A DNA stretch of 64,000 nt from the NCBI GenBank assembly GCA_024345305.1, contig BRON01000009.1, positions 1,240,001 through 1,304,000 of the forward strand. Reading direction: 5' to 3'. Below, piece by piece: positions 47,122 through 59,983 of the stretch (the first letter of the stretch is position 1; every line of letters begins with the position of its first letter). Position numbers and translations under genes: made by a program. This stretch comes from Mrakia gelida. Its lineage: Eukaryota; Basidiomycota; Tremellomycetes; Cystofilobasidiales; Mrakiaceae. The notes beneath the pieces are model-generated. The model saw nothing but the letters and a program-made list of their open reading frames with translations. It did no database searches and was not told where the DNA came from.

Positions 47122-47537
47122 AACGGATCGTCGCCCTCTCGTCTCTCCCATTCTTGGACCACCTCTTTTGCATCTTATCAACCTCACCCTCACCTTCACT
47201 CTCACTCCTTCCTTTTGTAGACACCATCACTTTTGCATTTCTTCTCTCTACCTATACCCCTCTCTCTCAGCACTCCTTTCTCGATAACCCCTGCTAGCCA
47301 ACGGACTCTCTCTCCCTCTTCTTCTGCTTTGCTCTTTGCACCTTCTCAGCGCGTCACCACCACCTTTTTTCTTCCCACCTCCTTCTTCTCACTATACTAT
47401 AGATGGCGTCCACACTCTTTCTTCTAACCCAAAATCTATTGAGAGAAAGAAAACTCGATCCATCCAAAACATGACGCCCAAGCCCTTCCCCTCCGCCCTC
47501 CTCACTCTCCGCCAACCTCAACGAACACCTCCAAGCC
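47122..47537. other. Intergenic, between the two secreted-protein paralogues
   Basis: About 415 bases, CT-rich, presumably the 3' end of paralogue 1 and the promoter and leader of paralogue 2. I see no gene or repeat. Confidence 0.4.
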
Positions 47538-49230
47538 ATGCTCTTCTCCCTCCTCCTCTCTTCACTGTCGCTGCTATCGCTGGGAGTGCAAGCTCAGCTG
47601 ATTACGTCTACGCTGCCGTGAGTTCATGTCTATATCTGTATCGAGAGGGGGAGGGATGGACACTGCGGGAAGGAGGGGAGGAGGGAGAGGAGGGCACGGT
47701 GGGGCATGTTGTAGAAGGGAGGAGAGAGAAGAGAGCTGTGGACTGACTTTTATTTTATTTTATCTTTGTTGTTGTTTGTTGCTGTCGTTCAGGTTTGCGT
47801 GAGTCCCGACTCGCTGTTTTGGGAAGCGGGAGCAAGCGAGGCAGGGAGGATCGGATGGAGAGTCGAGGAAGGAGGAAGGAGGAGGTGAGAGGTGAAGCGT
47901 TGAAGCTGACCACTCTTTCTCGCTCGCTTTGTTTTGGCTCTTGTGTGTGGGTAGGGATGGAGATACTGTGAGCTTTGCTCTCTACTGTTCGATGATGGCT
48001 GCGTTGGATTGGGTTGATAAGGGGAGCAGGAGAAGAGGCAGAGGGAGAAGAGGGAAGGGACCCTTGGCGGGAGGAGGAAGGGACGAGGGAATGTTTGTTG
48101 AGGATCGACCCATCGAGAGAATCGAGGATGGCTTGCTGCGCTCGTCTGGGAAGGAGTACTGGAGGTCAGAGGCTGGGTCGCAGAGTAGTGGGCTCGAACA
48201 CGAGCGGGCTTGCGAGAGGAAGGGCAGGGAAGGAGAATCGAAGCGAGCTTGAAGTTGACGTCCGCCTCCTCCTCCCGAAGCTAGCTCGAAGCTGACCTTC
48301 CTCCCCTTTCCCTTTCCCTCAAACAGCTCCTCGTCTCTCGGTACACCGTCGCTGGAGGAGTTTATGCTTGTGAGTCCCATTCTGACTCCGTCAAACAGAG
48401 GACGAAGAGAGGAGGGGAACTCTCTGAGGGCTGACTCTCGTCTCGCTCGTTCGACCCGCCCCTCCCTCTAGACACCACCCTTTCGACCGTCAACGGAGTC
48501 GCTGTCACCACCACCGCCCGAGCAACAACAACGGCTAGGACGAGTACTACTGCCGCTGGGGCGGCGGTGACCACTACGGGACAGAGGGTCGTAGGACAGG
48601 ATAATTCTATTCAGACGACGGCGCAAACGACGTTCACTTTCACCGTGAGTTTCTGGCGACAATCTCGAACTCGAGAGGGTGCACGAGAGTCAGGAGGAGT
48701 AGTTGGAACTGGTGAAGAGCAGGAAGAGCCGAGAGAGATTCAGTCAAGAGGGAGGAGGCTCGATTCGCGTCGGTTCACACGACGAGGGCTGAAGAGTCTG
48801 AGCTGATCGTTTCTTCTTCTTTTTGTCCTCACAGACCACCGACGCCGCTGGAGACAAGGTCCTCCGAACTTCCGTTTTCACCCCCGTCAGTCCCCGTTCT
48901 AACCTGCATCTCATCCTGGCTTCCCAGAGCCGTTCGTCCGTCGCGTCTCGAAACTGAAACAACCTCTCTCCCCTCGTTCTCTCACAGTCCTTCGCACCCG
49001 ACGCCACCCCCGTAGCTGTCCCAGAAGGCTCCATCCTCGACTACTCGGCCTACGCGGCCACCGTCCAGCCAGCTCTCGAGTCCCAGGCTAGCGCTGCTGC
49101 CGCTGCTGCATCGAGTGCAGGAGTGGGAGGAACGAGCGGAGGAGCGAGGACGCTCGGGTTGGGTCTTGGAGCCGGGTTCGCTGGAGCTGTTGCGTTGGGA
49201 GCTGGAGGATGGCTTCTTGGAGGTCTCTAG
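47538..49230 (+). CDS. Small secreted Ser/Thr/Ala-rich protein, GPI-anchor-like (paralogue 2), with a 6-base exon
   Basis: Tandem paralogue of the 45985 gene, about 200 residues. Exons: 47538-47617, 47793-47798 (6 bases), 47955-47967 (13 bases), 48327-48369, 48472-48644, 48835-48885 and 48988-49230. The start MLFSLLLSSLSLLSLGVQAQ is a signal peptide; LITSTLP-FA-DGDT-LLVS aligns residue for residue with IFTSTLP-WD-EGNT-LLVS of paralogue 1, which supports the two tiny exons. Later it shares GSILDYSAYAA with GTILDYSEYAS. The end (GLGLGAGFAGAVALGAGGWL) is a hydrophobic tail suited to GPI attachment or membrane insertion. The third intron (47968-48326) is unusually long for this genome. An earlier in-frame ATG at 47471 exists in another frame but lacks the signal peptide, so I chose 47538. 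Confidence 0.7.
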
Positions 49231-49793
49231 GGGTACAGTCTCGGATCTGTTTTTCCTCAGTCGCTTTTCTCTCGCGGACATTTTTCGTTTCGTTTCGTTC
49301 TACCCTTGTTCGGTTTGCTTTCCCTCTCTTTATCTTTTCCACTCTGCCCCACGATCCTCCCTTTCTATACACACACGACCCTCACTACATTGCTCTCACT
49401 CGCTCTATGTCAATTAGCTTAATGCATCCTCGAGCAAATCGGCGAGACGATCTCTGTCTGTTTCGTGCCTCCCCCCAGGCCCCCCCCTCGTTCGAGAGGA
49501 CCTCCTTTCCTTCTGACATCCATCATCGCCTCCCCGCCCCTCCCTTCTTCCTCTTCCCTCTCGCTCGACATACGAATCTTTTCGGACGACGAAGACGCGC
49601 CCTCTCGTTTTCCTTCCTTCGTTCGTTCTTTGGGTCAAACAGCTCACGGACACTCGCCTTGGGGGCTTCACCTCACCCTCCTTTCCCTCCCTACCTCCTC
49701 CCTTTCCCTTCCTTCCCTCTCACCCCAACATCCTCCTCGATACCCACTCCACTCTCTTTCCCCATCTCCCCTTCTCCCCCTCTCTTCCGTTAA
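49231..49793. promoter_or_regulatory. Pyrimidine-rich promoter/5' leader of CDC25
   Basis: A 563-base gap without a gene. From about 49450 to the ATG the plus strand is dominated by C and T, the pattern that precedes other starts here (5857, 45984, 62265). It is likely the core promoter and 5' untranslated leader of the RasGEF gene. Confidence 0.45.
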
Positions 49794-52700
49794 ATGAACG
49801 GCGGATCCTCCCGAGCTCGACGACGTTCTTCCCTTGAAGGAGGAGGAGGACAAGGAGGAGGGCAAGCTCAACCCGCACGTCCCTCCCGTCAAAACTCAAT
49901 TCCGAACACCATCGATTCTTACGACGAACAGGATGAGGAGGAGCACGACTCGTACGAGGAGGAGCAGGACAATAGAGCTCGTCAACAACAACAGCAGCAG
50001 CAGCAGCAAGGGCGGCGGAGGAGCAGCGGAGGGGGACGAGGGGGGAGGGACGGATCTCCTCCCACCGAGCGAGGAGTTCTCGTTCGAGCTCTCTTCGACT
50101 TCAAGAGCTCAGAGAGCTCAAGTCTCAACTTTCAAGTAGGAGACGTCATAGAGATATTGGGCCAACTAGAGAGTGGATGGTGGGATGGAGTGTTCGAAGG
50201 AGAACGAGGGTGAGTCCAACTTCCAGTTTCAGATCCACTCGACTTCCTTCCTTCCTTCGACTCGACACCCCAGGGAGAAGAGAGCACGCGTGGCCCAGAC
50301 GGTCAAACCACTTGCTAGGATGGTCTCGGATAGGAAGGAGAGAGCAGCTTTTTGGGGCACTCGTCTCTCCCATCAGCGTTCCTGTCTCCTTCCTTCCTTT
50401 CTGAGCTCGCCGAAGGAGGAAGCTCAAACATCCGACATCTCCTCCTTCCTTCCTCGGCTCACGCTGACTCTCTCTTCTTTACTCAAACTCCTCCTCAGAT
50501 GGCTTCCCTCCAACTACGTCGCTCCTCTCTCGGACGACGAATCAGCCGCCGAGTTTGCTCGAAGGGATTCCGAGCAGCAGCTTTCGGACGAGGAGTGGTC
50601 CGAAGGAGGTCGAGGAGGTCGAGGGGACGAACCCGAGGAGGGAGACGACGACGAAGACTACAACAGCGAAGAGGAACGACGCTATCAACAACAGCAGCAA
50701 CAGCAACAGGGTCGAGGTGGGAACGGATACGATCAGCAGAGACCAGGAGAGTCGCCTCGAGCCGCTCCTAGGAGTGCCAACGAGTACTGGGTTCCGAGAG
50801 TGAGTGCTTTCCGACCTCGCTCGCACTGTTCGCTTCGCTTGCCTTCCTTCGATCAGAAAAGACCTCTTGCTGATCTGTATTACTCCGCGTTTTGCTTCCT
50901 CGTGTTTCCTGTCTTGTCTCAGGTCACGACTACAGGACAGGTGGGTGCTCAGTTTGCTCTGTTGAAAGCGTTGGAACTTTGACCTCGCGCGCGAGACGAG
51001 ACCAACGAAGAGCTCATCGCCGCACCTTCCCTTCCCTTCCTCGTTCTTCTTTTCGCTTTCGACTTCGTTGTCGCTCAGATCTACTACCTCAATACCCTCA
51101 CTGGCGCGACCTCCCAAGACCTCCCCTCCGCCGACTCGGAATCAGACTCAGGATCCCTCGACGACTACCCTCCTTCTCCTCGTCAACAATCTCGCTACCC
51201 TCCTTCCAACAACAACAACAGCAACAACCACTCCCAGCAGAACAACGGTCCCATCGACAAGGGTCCTCCCTCCCCAACCCACTCCAACGCCGAGTCGTTC
51301 AGCTTCCTCACCCAAGGAGGAGGAGCTCTCCCTCTTGGAGGAGGCTTCGGTCCTCGTCTCAAGGCGGCTCTTCCTCACCCGTGGGTCTCGAGGATGACCG
51401 ACGACGGAGCCTACGTCTACTACCTCAACCCTCAGACCGGAGAACGTCGACGAGATCCACCCGTCAACCCTTCAGGTCCTATCTCCGTCAACCGGACGTC
51501 GAGCGGTCAGGACTTCGATTCCAGGTCGGTCAGTCCAGCGTCGGCGAACCAGATCGATCTCAACAGGGACATCCTCGACGACGACTCGGATCTCGACGTC
51601 GCTCCTCCTCCGAAGGTCTCGACTTCCTCGTCGACGAGAAGAGTCAACGAAGGACCTGTCGAGGAGTCGAGGAGGAGGATGAGGGAGATCGAGGATCGTC
51701 TTTCGTCGTCCGAACCGGAAGGGATCCCAGTCCTCGCGCTCAAGGTTCGAACTACCATCCGAGCTCTTCGAGATGCTCTAGCCTGGAGAGCCGATACGTC
51801 CCAGACGGGAACGACGGAGGGAGACGAGACGGTCTACGAAGCCTGCAAGAGAGCGGACGAGAACCTCACCATCGCCAAATCAGCCGTCGTCGCAGCTACG
51901 AGATGCCTCATCGTCGCTTCGGGAGTGCTCGCTCCTTCGTCGGAATCCTTGGACGTTCTCGCTGGAGTCGCCTCCCAGTCCAGTCAACCACCCCTCCCTC
52001 CTAACTCGTCCTCCTCCCCTACCAACCCCATCTTCGTCGCGTCCGAACAGCTCAAGTTCTCTCATCGCAAAGTCACCACCTCCCTCACTCGACTCACCTT
52101 CTCCGTCCGTCACTTCCAACACACCACGGACTGGATCACCACCGACGAGGACCTCGACGCAGGAGTTCACTCGGACGCGGAGGATGTCGAGCGAGTGGTC
52201 GTCGCGTTCGGTCTCGAGGCGGAGAGGGAACGATCCAGTCGAGTCGTCAGCAGCGGACTCAACGACACCTCCAACACCGCCGGAGGAGAGTACAAGCCCC
52301 GACGCCTCGAAGGCTGGCTTGATTCCATCGGAGTCGGACTCCCAGTAGGAGGACGCAACGGATTCAGCACCGAAATCGACGCCGACCTCCTCGTTCGACC
52401 CTTCGGAATCGACGCGTCCGAAGCTGGTCTTCGACCCCTTCAAGCCAAAGCTCTCAAAGCCATCGCAACCCTCGAAACCCTCTTCACCTCCCCTTCGCCA
52501 ACTCCCTCCGACCTCCTCCTCCCCGTCTACTCGGACCTCATCCGGAAAGTCACGCTCGTCCAGCAACACGTCCGATCCTTCAACATCGCTACTTCCCTCG
52601 ATCTCGACGGTGAAGAAGAACCCTCCCCCACCGAAACCGTCTACGCCGCTCTCGTCCTCAAAGCCAACGAACGACTCAGGGACTACGAGGACGCTCTGGA

Positions 52701-55516
52701 CGCGCTGCACGATCGAGCTGGGTTCTTGATGGCGATTAGAGGGTTCAGGTCGGACGAGGAGTGTAGAGCTGTTGTGGGAGAAATCCAGTCGGCTCTCCTT
52801 GCGATCGTACCTGCTTTCTTCGGACTGTGGGAGATCTCGTTCACTCAGGCTCAGGCGGTGAGGAACGGAACGAAAGGAAGGATCGGACTTCGTCGACCTG
52901 CAGCTCCTCCCCCTTCTTCGTCGTCGTCGCAACACGTTCGGTCCAACTCCAGACTCTCCATGACGTCCGTTCGGTCTCGAGGATCCATCGGATCGAGGAG
53001 GTCCCATTTGCTCAGTCTGAGGGGGAAGGGAGGAGGAGGAGCCGCGAGGGGGTTGGACGAGGAGGTGTTGGAGAAGGAGTTGGCGGATGAGGAGGAGTTG
53101 AGGGATCAGGTTGATGCGAGAGCTTTCGCTATGGCTGGAGGAGGAGCGGCGAGCTCGACGGCTAGTACGAGTCAGGTGTCGATACCGATGTCTGGGAGGG
53201 CGAGACAAGGATCGCTGTCTGCGTTGTCGTCGGCGAGCTCGGTTCCGTCGTTTGTGGATATGTCGGCGGCGATGGAAGCTCAGTCGAGTAGGTTGAGTGG
53301 GGGTGGGAAGGGAGCGATGGAGGCTCTGGGGATGTTGAGGAGTAGGAGGGAGAGTGATGATGCCGGTGAGTGCCAAAAAAGACCCGTCTCAAACTCGAAC
53401 CCACCCTGCCTGACGCGAGGGCTGACCGCTCTCTCGCCTTCGTCTCCTTTTTCGTTTTGATTCAGCCGCCATGGACGGAGGAGGAGCCGGTCGAACCAAC
53501 GGGAAACTCAACAAGTTCTTCGGATCGTCAACCCTTCCAGCTCCTCCTGAGCAGAAACCGTGGTTCGTTGGGTCGGATCTCGTCGAGGGAGACCTCGTTA
53601 TGGTCGAGGGAGAGAAGGATCAGGTCAAGGGTGGGACGCTTCCTGCGCTGGTCGTCAAACTTACGATGCACGATGGAGATTACAGTGGTACGTCTCGACT
53701 TCCCTGCGAATCGAGTTGAGCTTGAGACGCGTCGCTGACCTTCGTGCTCGTCTTTCGCATCAGGCCACTCCTTCCGAGAGACCTTCCTCATGACCCACAA
53801 GTCCTTCGCTACGCCTCAGCAACTCCTCTCGCTCCTCAGGGATCGATTCTACCTCGACGCTCCTGAAGGAGTCGGGGAAGAGGAGCTTCAGCGATGGGTC
53901 AAGGAGAAGCAGCTGCCGATTCGACTGAAGTGAGTCTTGGCTCCTCGTCGCGTCTTTCTCTCTCGAATAGCTCGTCGCTGACTTCTTTCTTTCGATCTTC
54001 TAGGGTCCTGAACGTCATCAAGATCTGGATCTCGGACAACCACATGGAAGCCGGGGACGAGATCGTCGGTCAGATCGAGCAGTTCGCGAACGGACTTCCT
54101 GAGTCGCTGAAGGCGAGAGAAGGTCTTCCTCTGATCCGAGCCGTTCAAGCTCGAGTGGGTCCTTCTTCCTCCTCTCTGCCCTCTCCTCTCACCCCAAATA
54201 CTGATTCCAACCTCTCCTCCTCTCCCAGAAACTCGGCGCCGACGGATCCACCGCTCTTCGAAAACTCACCCTCACCCAATCCGAAACCCCTCCTCCTTCC
54301 TTCCTCCCTCCGAACCGAAAACCCCTCAAACTCACCGATCTCGACCCTCTCGAACTCGCGCGTCAACTCACCCTCATGGACGCTGCGATGTACAACCGGA
54401 TTCGACCGGTCGAGTGTCTTCAGAAGGCTTGGTCGGATCTCTCGGATCCCAACAAGGCTGCCAACATCAAGGCCGTCATCAAGCACAGTAATCAGGTCTC
54501 GAACTGGGTCAAGGCTGCTATCTTGTCGGAGGCGAAGAGTCCGAAAGTGAGGGCGACGATCATCAAGTTCTTCGTCTCGGTCGCAGAGGTGAGTTCGAGC
54601 TCGTCTCGACGCGTTTCTTTCGTTACGTCGATGCTCTCTCGTCCACCCTCGCTCACACGTTGCTGACTCTCTTCGCTTTGTTCTCGTTTGGCTTATATAG
54701 CGCTGCCTCAACCTCCACAACTTCTCCACCGTCGCCGCCATCGTCGCAGGTCTCGAATCGTCGCTCATCCTCCGTCTCAAACGAACGTTCGAAGTCCTCT
54801 CCCCCAAGACTCAAGCGTCCTTCCAGGTCGTCTCCAAGGCCGTCGATCCCGACAAGAACTTCTCGGTCTACAGGGACCAGCTCTCCAAGCTCAACCCTCC
54901 CTCGGTCCCCTTCCTTGGTAAGTCTCGATTCGATTCGACGCGTTCGCTCGTTGTCGCCTTCCTCCCCTCGCCTCGTTCTGACTTCCCCCTTGCTTTCTCT
55001 TCCGCAGGTGTCTACCTCACCTTCCTCACCTTCATCGAGGATGGAAACCCCAACTTCCTTCAAGGAGAGACGCCGAAGGGAGAGAAGCTCATCAACTTTG
55101 GGAAGAGGATGAAGTCGGCGGGAGTGCTCAGGGAGATGCAGACTTATCAGTCCGTGCCTTACAAGTGAGTCGAAACCTCTGCTTTATCTATCCGACCGGG
55201 GTGGAGAATGGAAGAGAAGAGCTCGAACGCTGACCTTAGAACTCGTTCGTTCATCGTCGCAGCCTCGCGCCCGTCGCTCCGATTCAGTCCTTCGTTGAAC
55301 GACAACTCAAGGAAGCTGCCGGGAGGACCGAAGACGAGCTCTACCTTCGCTCCTTAGAATTAGAGCCACGTGAAATCGAGCCGGAACGAATTACTAGGTT
55401 CGTTTGACCCTCACTCACTCCTCTCTCCCTCGCTCTCGCTCTCGCGTCGACCCCTCACTGACTCGTTCTTCCTTCGTCACCCTTGCAGAATGCTCGAAGA
55501 GTCTGGGTTTATGTAG
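49794..55516 (+). CDS. CDC25: CDC25-type Ras guanine-nucleotide exchange factor with SH3 and WW domains
   Basis: Activator of Ras upstream of cAMP/PKA or MAPK signalling. Twelve exons: 49794-50209, 50499-50799, 50923-50940, 51079-53365, 53466-53687, 53764-53929, 54004-54154, 54229-54588, 54701-54917, 55008-55164, 55263-55397 and 55489-55516. Domains in order: disordered start with a Gln run; SH3 (VRALFDFKSSESSSLNFQVG, then GWWDGVFEGERGWLPSNYV); a second Gln run; WW-like segments (ANEYWVPR-VTTTGQ-IYYLNT, and HPWVSRMTDDGAYVYYLNPQ); a long helical middle; RasGEF N-domain (VALVVKLTMHDGDYS-type turn, RETFLMTHKSFATPQQLLSL); and catalytic RasGEF (DPLELARQLTLMDAAMYNRI, NFSTVAAIVAGLESSLILRL, GVYLTFLTFIEDGNP). 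It ends MLEESGFM. The 18-base exon falls inside the WW domain. A copy of the last two exon ends occurs at 61436-61590. Confidence 0.93.
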
Positions 55517-56031
55517 TTTTATAATGCCCTTTTGCTTAGTCTCCGGATTGCTGATGTACTTGTTCGCCTCGCTCGACGCTTCGAGTTCTTCTCGCCTTCC
55601 GAAACGAGACGGGTCGAAGGAGGTCCCGTCTCTTCGTCGCGTCGAACCAGAAAGAGTTTACAAAGAGATCGTGATTCATCAAGGCGAAACGAAACAGGCT
55701 GGATTAAACTACGAGAGAGGCTGAAAGAAGAAGAGAGAGAAGAAAGACAGGAGTGGCAAGACTAAGCTAAAAATGACGAGACGAGACGAGATGGAGAGAG
55801 AGAGTAGTGAATCGAACGAAGCAAAAACGAAAACGAGTGGCTGAGGAGCGAGTGAGTTGGTCGTGAAGGATTGCTGAGGCGATGGTGATTTGAAGGTGAG
55901 CGATCCAGTGGTGACGTGAGGGACGGGATCGAAGGAGGGTTGCTGGAAGGTCGAGAGCGAAAAAGCGAAGGAGGTCAGCTCGTCAATTCTCACCTCGCTC
56001 GCCGAAGGAGAGGAAGACGACTCACTTGATG
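55517..56031. other. Intergenic, convergent 3' ends
   Basis: About 515 bases between the CDC25 stop and the likely stop of the minus-strand gene. Purine-rich tracts (GAGA repeats near 55790-55810) are present. An additional small 3' exon of the minus-strand gene could lie here. No independent gene is supported. Confidence 0.4.
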
Positions 56032-59000
56032 CTACATCATGAGGTCGTTAACTTCGGAGGTCGTGCAAGGCATGATCGTACAGGTCGTCATCTGTCGGGG
56101 ACGAAGGAAGAACGAAAGAAGATCAGTCTCGACTCGAAAGGAAGACACGAGCTCGAGAAACAGACGAACCGTCTTCCGACTCGTCGAGATTCGTTCACTG
56201 AGAGAAGATGGGGGTGAAGAGGTCAGCTGAGGGTTCAAATCGCTCGGAGAACGAAGGGTTTCGACTCGCCTTGACTGGAGAGAACCTCTCGAAGAGCTCT
56301 TGTTGAAATCGAGTGTTGATGGCAGTCGAAGGGATTCGGATTTCTCCGTCGACGTAGTCGTAGAAGACCCAGAAGTGGTCGTAACGGTTGTTGTAATCGA
56401 CAGGCGCGTGTTCCGACTTGAGCTTGAGGTACTCCTTCTTGGTGATCGTCTTGGCGAGGAAGAAGTTGGAGAGGACGAGTTCGAACGATGGGAAGATCTT
56501 CGTCGAACCAGCCGCTGATCTCGACGGAAGCTTGGAATCCTTCCTGCGGATCTCGACGCGGGTACTTGCTCGGAACTTGCCGTTGGGGTCGACGAGTTGC
56601 TTGAAGACCTTGTTGAGGGGGTTGTAGAGCTTGGAGTTCGTTTTGGTGATGTTGATCGTCTCGCCGTAAGCTTTGATGAAGAACCTCTTGCCCGATTCGT
56701 AGCCGTTGTGTTCGTGGAAGAACGAGACGGTGACCTGAGCGAGCGAATTCAGAGGGCTTCGTCAGCGAGAGAGGGAGGCGAAGAACAGAAGGAGAAGGGA
56801 ATAGACGAACGACTCCCTGTCCGATGAACGGATCTCCGTTCAGTCCTCGAGCCAGGACGGAGGCATCTCCTCCCTTCTTAGCGATTCGTCGTAGAAGCTC
56901 GTGATCGTTTCCGGGGTAGTTCCTTCGAGTCGAGAACAAAACGAGCGAAGAAGAAGGTCAGCGAGCTCGATTTGAACGACGCGACGAGCAGTCGAGTCGA
57001 GAATGAAGAATACACACTTAGCGAGCGCAATCCCAGACTTCTTGGCGGAGGCAGCCCTCCTCTCGGTCATCTTCTCGGGTACTCTGAGCTTGGGAAGGAC
57101 GAGATCGCAGGCGTCTCGTACCTTGTTGGCGCTGGAAGGAACAAAAGGGAGGGAGACGCGTCAGATTCGGTTCGCGACCACGACGATGGCTGTCGGTCGT
57201 CTCACAGCTCGTGCTCTCCCCTCTTTCGAAGTCTTGACCTGTTAAGGATCGGACGAGATGAAGGGATCAGTTTGGGAACTTGCGCGTCCATCCAAGGAGG
57301 AAGGCGAAGCGCGCTCACTCGATCGTAGGAGCCTTGTTGACGAGGTCCTTGTACTCTCTGGCCGAGGGTTCGATGCCGAGAGCATCATTCTAAGAGAAAG
57401 GGAAGACGAAGCGAGGTCAGCTGGCGAATCGAGAGCGTAGAGACTGAGATAACGAGAGGACGAACCATGGCGGATTCGGACTGATTGAGCTTGATCTTCT
57501 CCCCAGTCTCGGACTTGAAGGCAGCGAGCGCTCTCGTAGCGTGACGTTTGTAGAACTGCTTCGTTCCTGAGGTAAGAGTACGCAAAGGGAGAGCCTCGTC
57601 AGCCCCTCGAGCGAAGAGAGAAGTAAAAAGCGAAAAAGGAAGAAGAAGAGAAGCACCTCACCTGTAGGCCCAACTCCCAAAGCTTGGATAAGCATAGCTT
57701 CGATGAGATCTCTGAATACCTGAGGCTCTCCGTCGGTGTTGACTGTGTAGAAGCAACAGCCTCAAGAAAAACGTTAACGTGATCGTTCGAGACGGCGAGC
57801 GATCGACTTCGCGAGACAACAGCAGTAGACTTCACTCACCCAGAAGACCTTGAATCCTAGCGACGGATGGGGAAGCGACGAGGAGACCACTCGAACCTCC
57901 GATCTGGTAGAGCCTCTGCTTGCCCTTGCCGTTGCCGACGAGAGAAGGTCGGAGATGTCCTTCGACGTGTCGAGCAGCCACGTTCTTGCTTTCGCCTCCG
58001 TACCACAGGATCTGCAGCATCTCGGCCTGGAATCAAGGAACGAACGTGGAGGGAAAGGTGGGAGAAGAATGTGAGCTCGAATTTCGACGATCGCGAGGAG
58101 AGGAGAAGGAAGCGAGAGAAGCGTCGACGCGAGCTCGATCAAAGGGAGAGGACTTACGACGTCTTCTCCGAGCCTCGGTTTCTTGACGACCAATCCTTCA
58201 GCTAAGTTCTGAGAGCACAACAAAAAGTCGTGGAGAGACGAAATAACGCAGAAAGGTCAGCATGTTCGCTTGTGAAGTCGAGCGAAGGAGGGAGGAAGGG
58301 ACCTCACGATCCTCTCCGCCGCAAGCGCATAGACTCCAGAGCAGTTGGCGACCGTGTAGGCGTTGGACTTGATGAACCCGTAGCTTTTGAGCCACTTGAG
58401 GATGGAAGGGGTGCTGAAGTCCTGAGGCTGATACGAGAGTCCGTCTCGAAGGATCTGATTCCACGCGTCGAACGCGACGGGGTTTCGAGAGACGATCCTC
58501 ATGACTTGGTTCAGGATGGTGTCGAATCCGTCGCTGAAGACCAATCGCTTGAGATGGACGTCGACCAGAGTAGCTCCGCAGATAACGATGATCGTTTTCT
58601 GGAGGATGGACGAGTTGATTCCCCTTGGATCCGTTGGATGCGTGTCGATGGTTCGCGAGGTGGGGAACGATTTGGGTTCCGCGGGGAGGCTGTTGTCGTT
58701 GAGTTTTTGAGAGGATGAGCTGAGGAGGTCGAAGGTTTCGCAGTCCTTCTGAGAGAGAGAAGAGAGGTCCAGTTCCTCGATGTTGGGTTGATCGTTGGCG
58801 GAAGCGGTAGACGGCTGCGAGAAGGTCGAGGAAAGGAGGAGGTCGAGAAGGTCAGCCTCTCGAATGAATGCAGAAACACGCGCGGCGAACGAAGAAGAGA
58901 TGAACCGACCTGAGACCCAACTCCAGCAGATCCTGTCTTCTCCGACGAACCTGAGGCAGAGCCACCCGCAACAACACGTTCTTCGACTTTGTTAGAAGAG

Positions 59001-59983
59001 GAAAGAGCGGGTCGCGGAGTGACCTGTGAAACCCGAGAAAGAGGAGAGGGACGCGTTCTGATTCAGCTCTTCGCGACGAGAAGGGAAGATGAGCATATAG
59101 AGGTGTTACTTTACCTTGGCCTTGAAGATAGGAGCGAGGTCCTCCTGTTGAAGAGGAAGTTCGGGATCAGCGACGCGAAGACGGAGGGAAGAGATCTGGG
59201 TTGTTTCCGCTCCTCACCTGCTTCCTCTTCGCAGGAATCGACGATCCGAGAGGCTGAGGCTGTAGGAAGAAAAAGGGGAAAAGGAAGAAGAGGGAAGTCA
59301 GATCAAGACGTCACACGGGCGAGGGGCCCAGAGAGAGAGGTTGACCTTCGTCGCGACAGGAGCAGCAGTTGGCGTCTTGGGCTGAGTGGGCTTTGGCTGA
59401 GAGGTAAAAGCAAGCTAGTCAGGTCAAGAGCGTGGAGAGTTGATTCTCGGGATAAAGCTGACGTTTGGTGCGAAGAATCCCTGGAAGAGAGGAAGAGGAA
59501 CGAGGGAAGGGAGGCGGTCAGCTTGAGAAGCATCGAGGTGGGAGGGAGGAGCGAGGTGGAGAAGAGCAGCGAGACAAAGGGGAAAGGGCGTTGGGTAGAG
59601 GGGCAGAGAGAAGGTGTAGGTGTAGGAGTAGATATGCGACGCTGAGCATGGATAGATGGCAACAGAAGCGAGGTTGGGAGGAGAAGGAGGGAAGGGAGGC
59701 GAGCGAGGCGAGAGAGGGAGGACGAGATGAGCGAAGAGAAGAGAAGATGTGGACTGACTTTGGTAGGAGGCGTATAGAACGAAGCGATCTTGTCGATGAT
59801 GGTCGCATCCTTGAGTCGTAGATCGATGTTGCATCGGGACGCCAGCATCTGGAAGAGCGCATGCTGATCTCTCGCGAGGAGTCGGAGGTACTCCTTCTGG
59901 TTGACGAGAGTCGTTCCCTGTCTGAGGTTCTTCTCGACGTTGATGAGCCCCTGTTTCTGATCGTAGGTGTCGGGAAGCACCAT
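56032..59983 (-). CDS. Unrecognised multi-exon protein
   Basis: Function not recognised. The start ATG is at 59983 (MVLPDTYDQKQGLINVEKNL), with an ordered first exon (LARDQHALFQMLASRCNIDL, DATIIDKIASFYTPP). A Lys/Pro/Ser-rich linker follows (59.4-58.7 kb). Ordered sequence then continues through many small exons: KTIIVICGATLVDVHLKRLV, FDAWNQILRDGLSYQPQDFS, AEMLQILWYGGESKNVAARH, GEPQVFRDLIEAMLIQALGV, LNGDPFIGQGV, VTVSFFHEHNGYESGKRFFI, KLYNPLNKVFKQLVDPNGKF and RYDHFWVFYDYVDGEIRIPS. The 3' end is ambiguous: reading on after FSPVK gives an early TGA near 56195, while splicing a GC-AG-like intron leads to an exon ending MPCTTSEVNDLMM at TAG 56034. It shares a promoter region with the second RNase III gene, so it could be co-regulated with it. 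Confidence 0.55.

Noticed and set aside
51880..53376. Long minus-strand open frame opposite CDC25
   Set aside because: Antisense to the conserved RasGEF middle region; Arg/Ser-rich shadow sequence.
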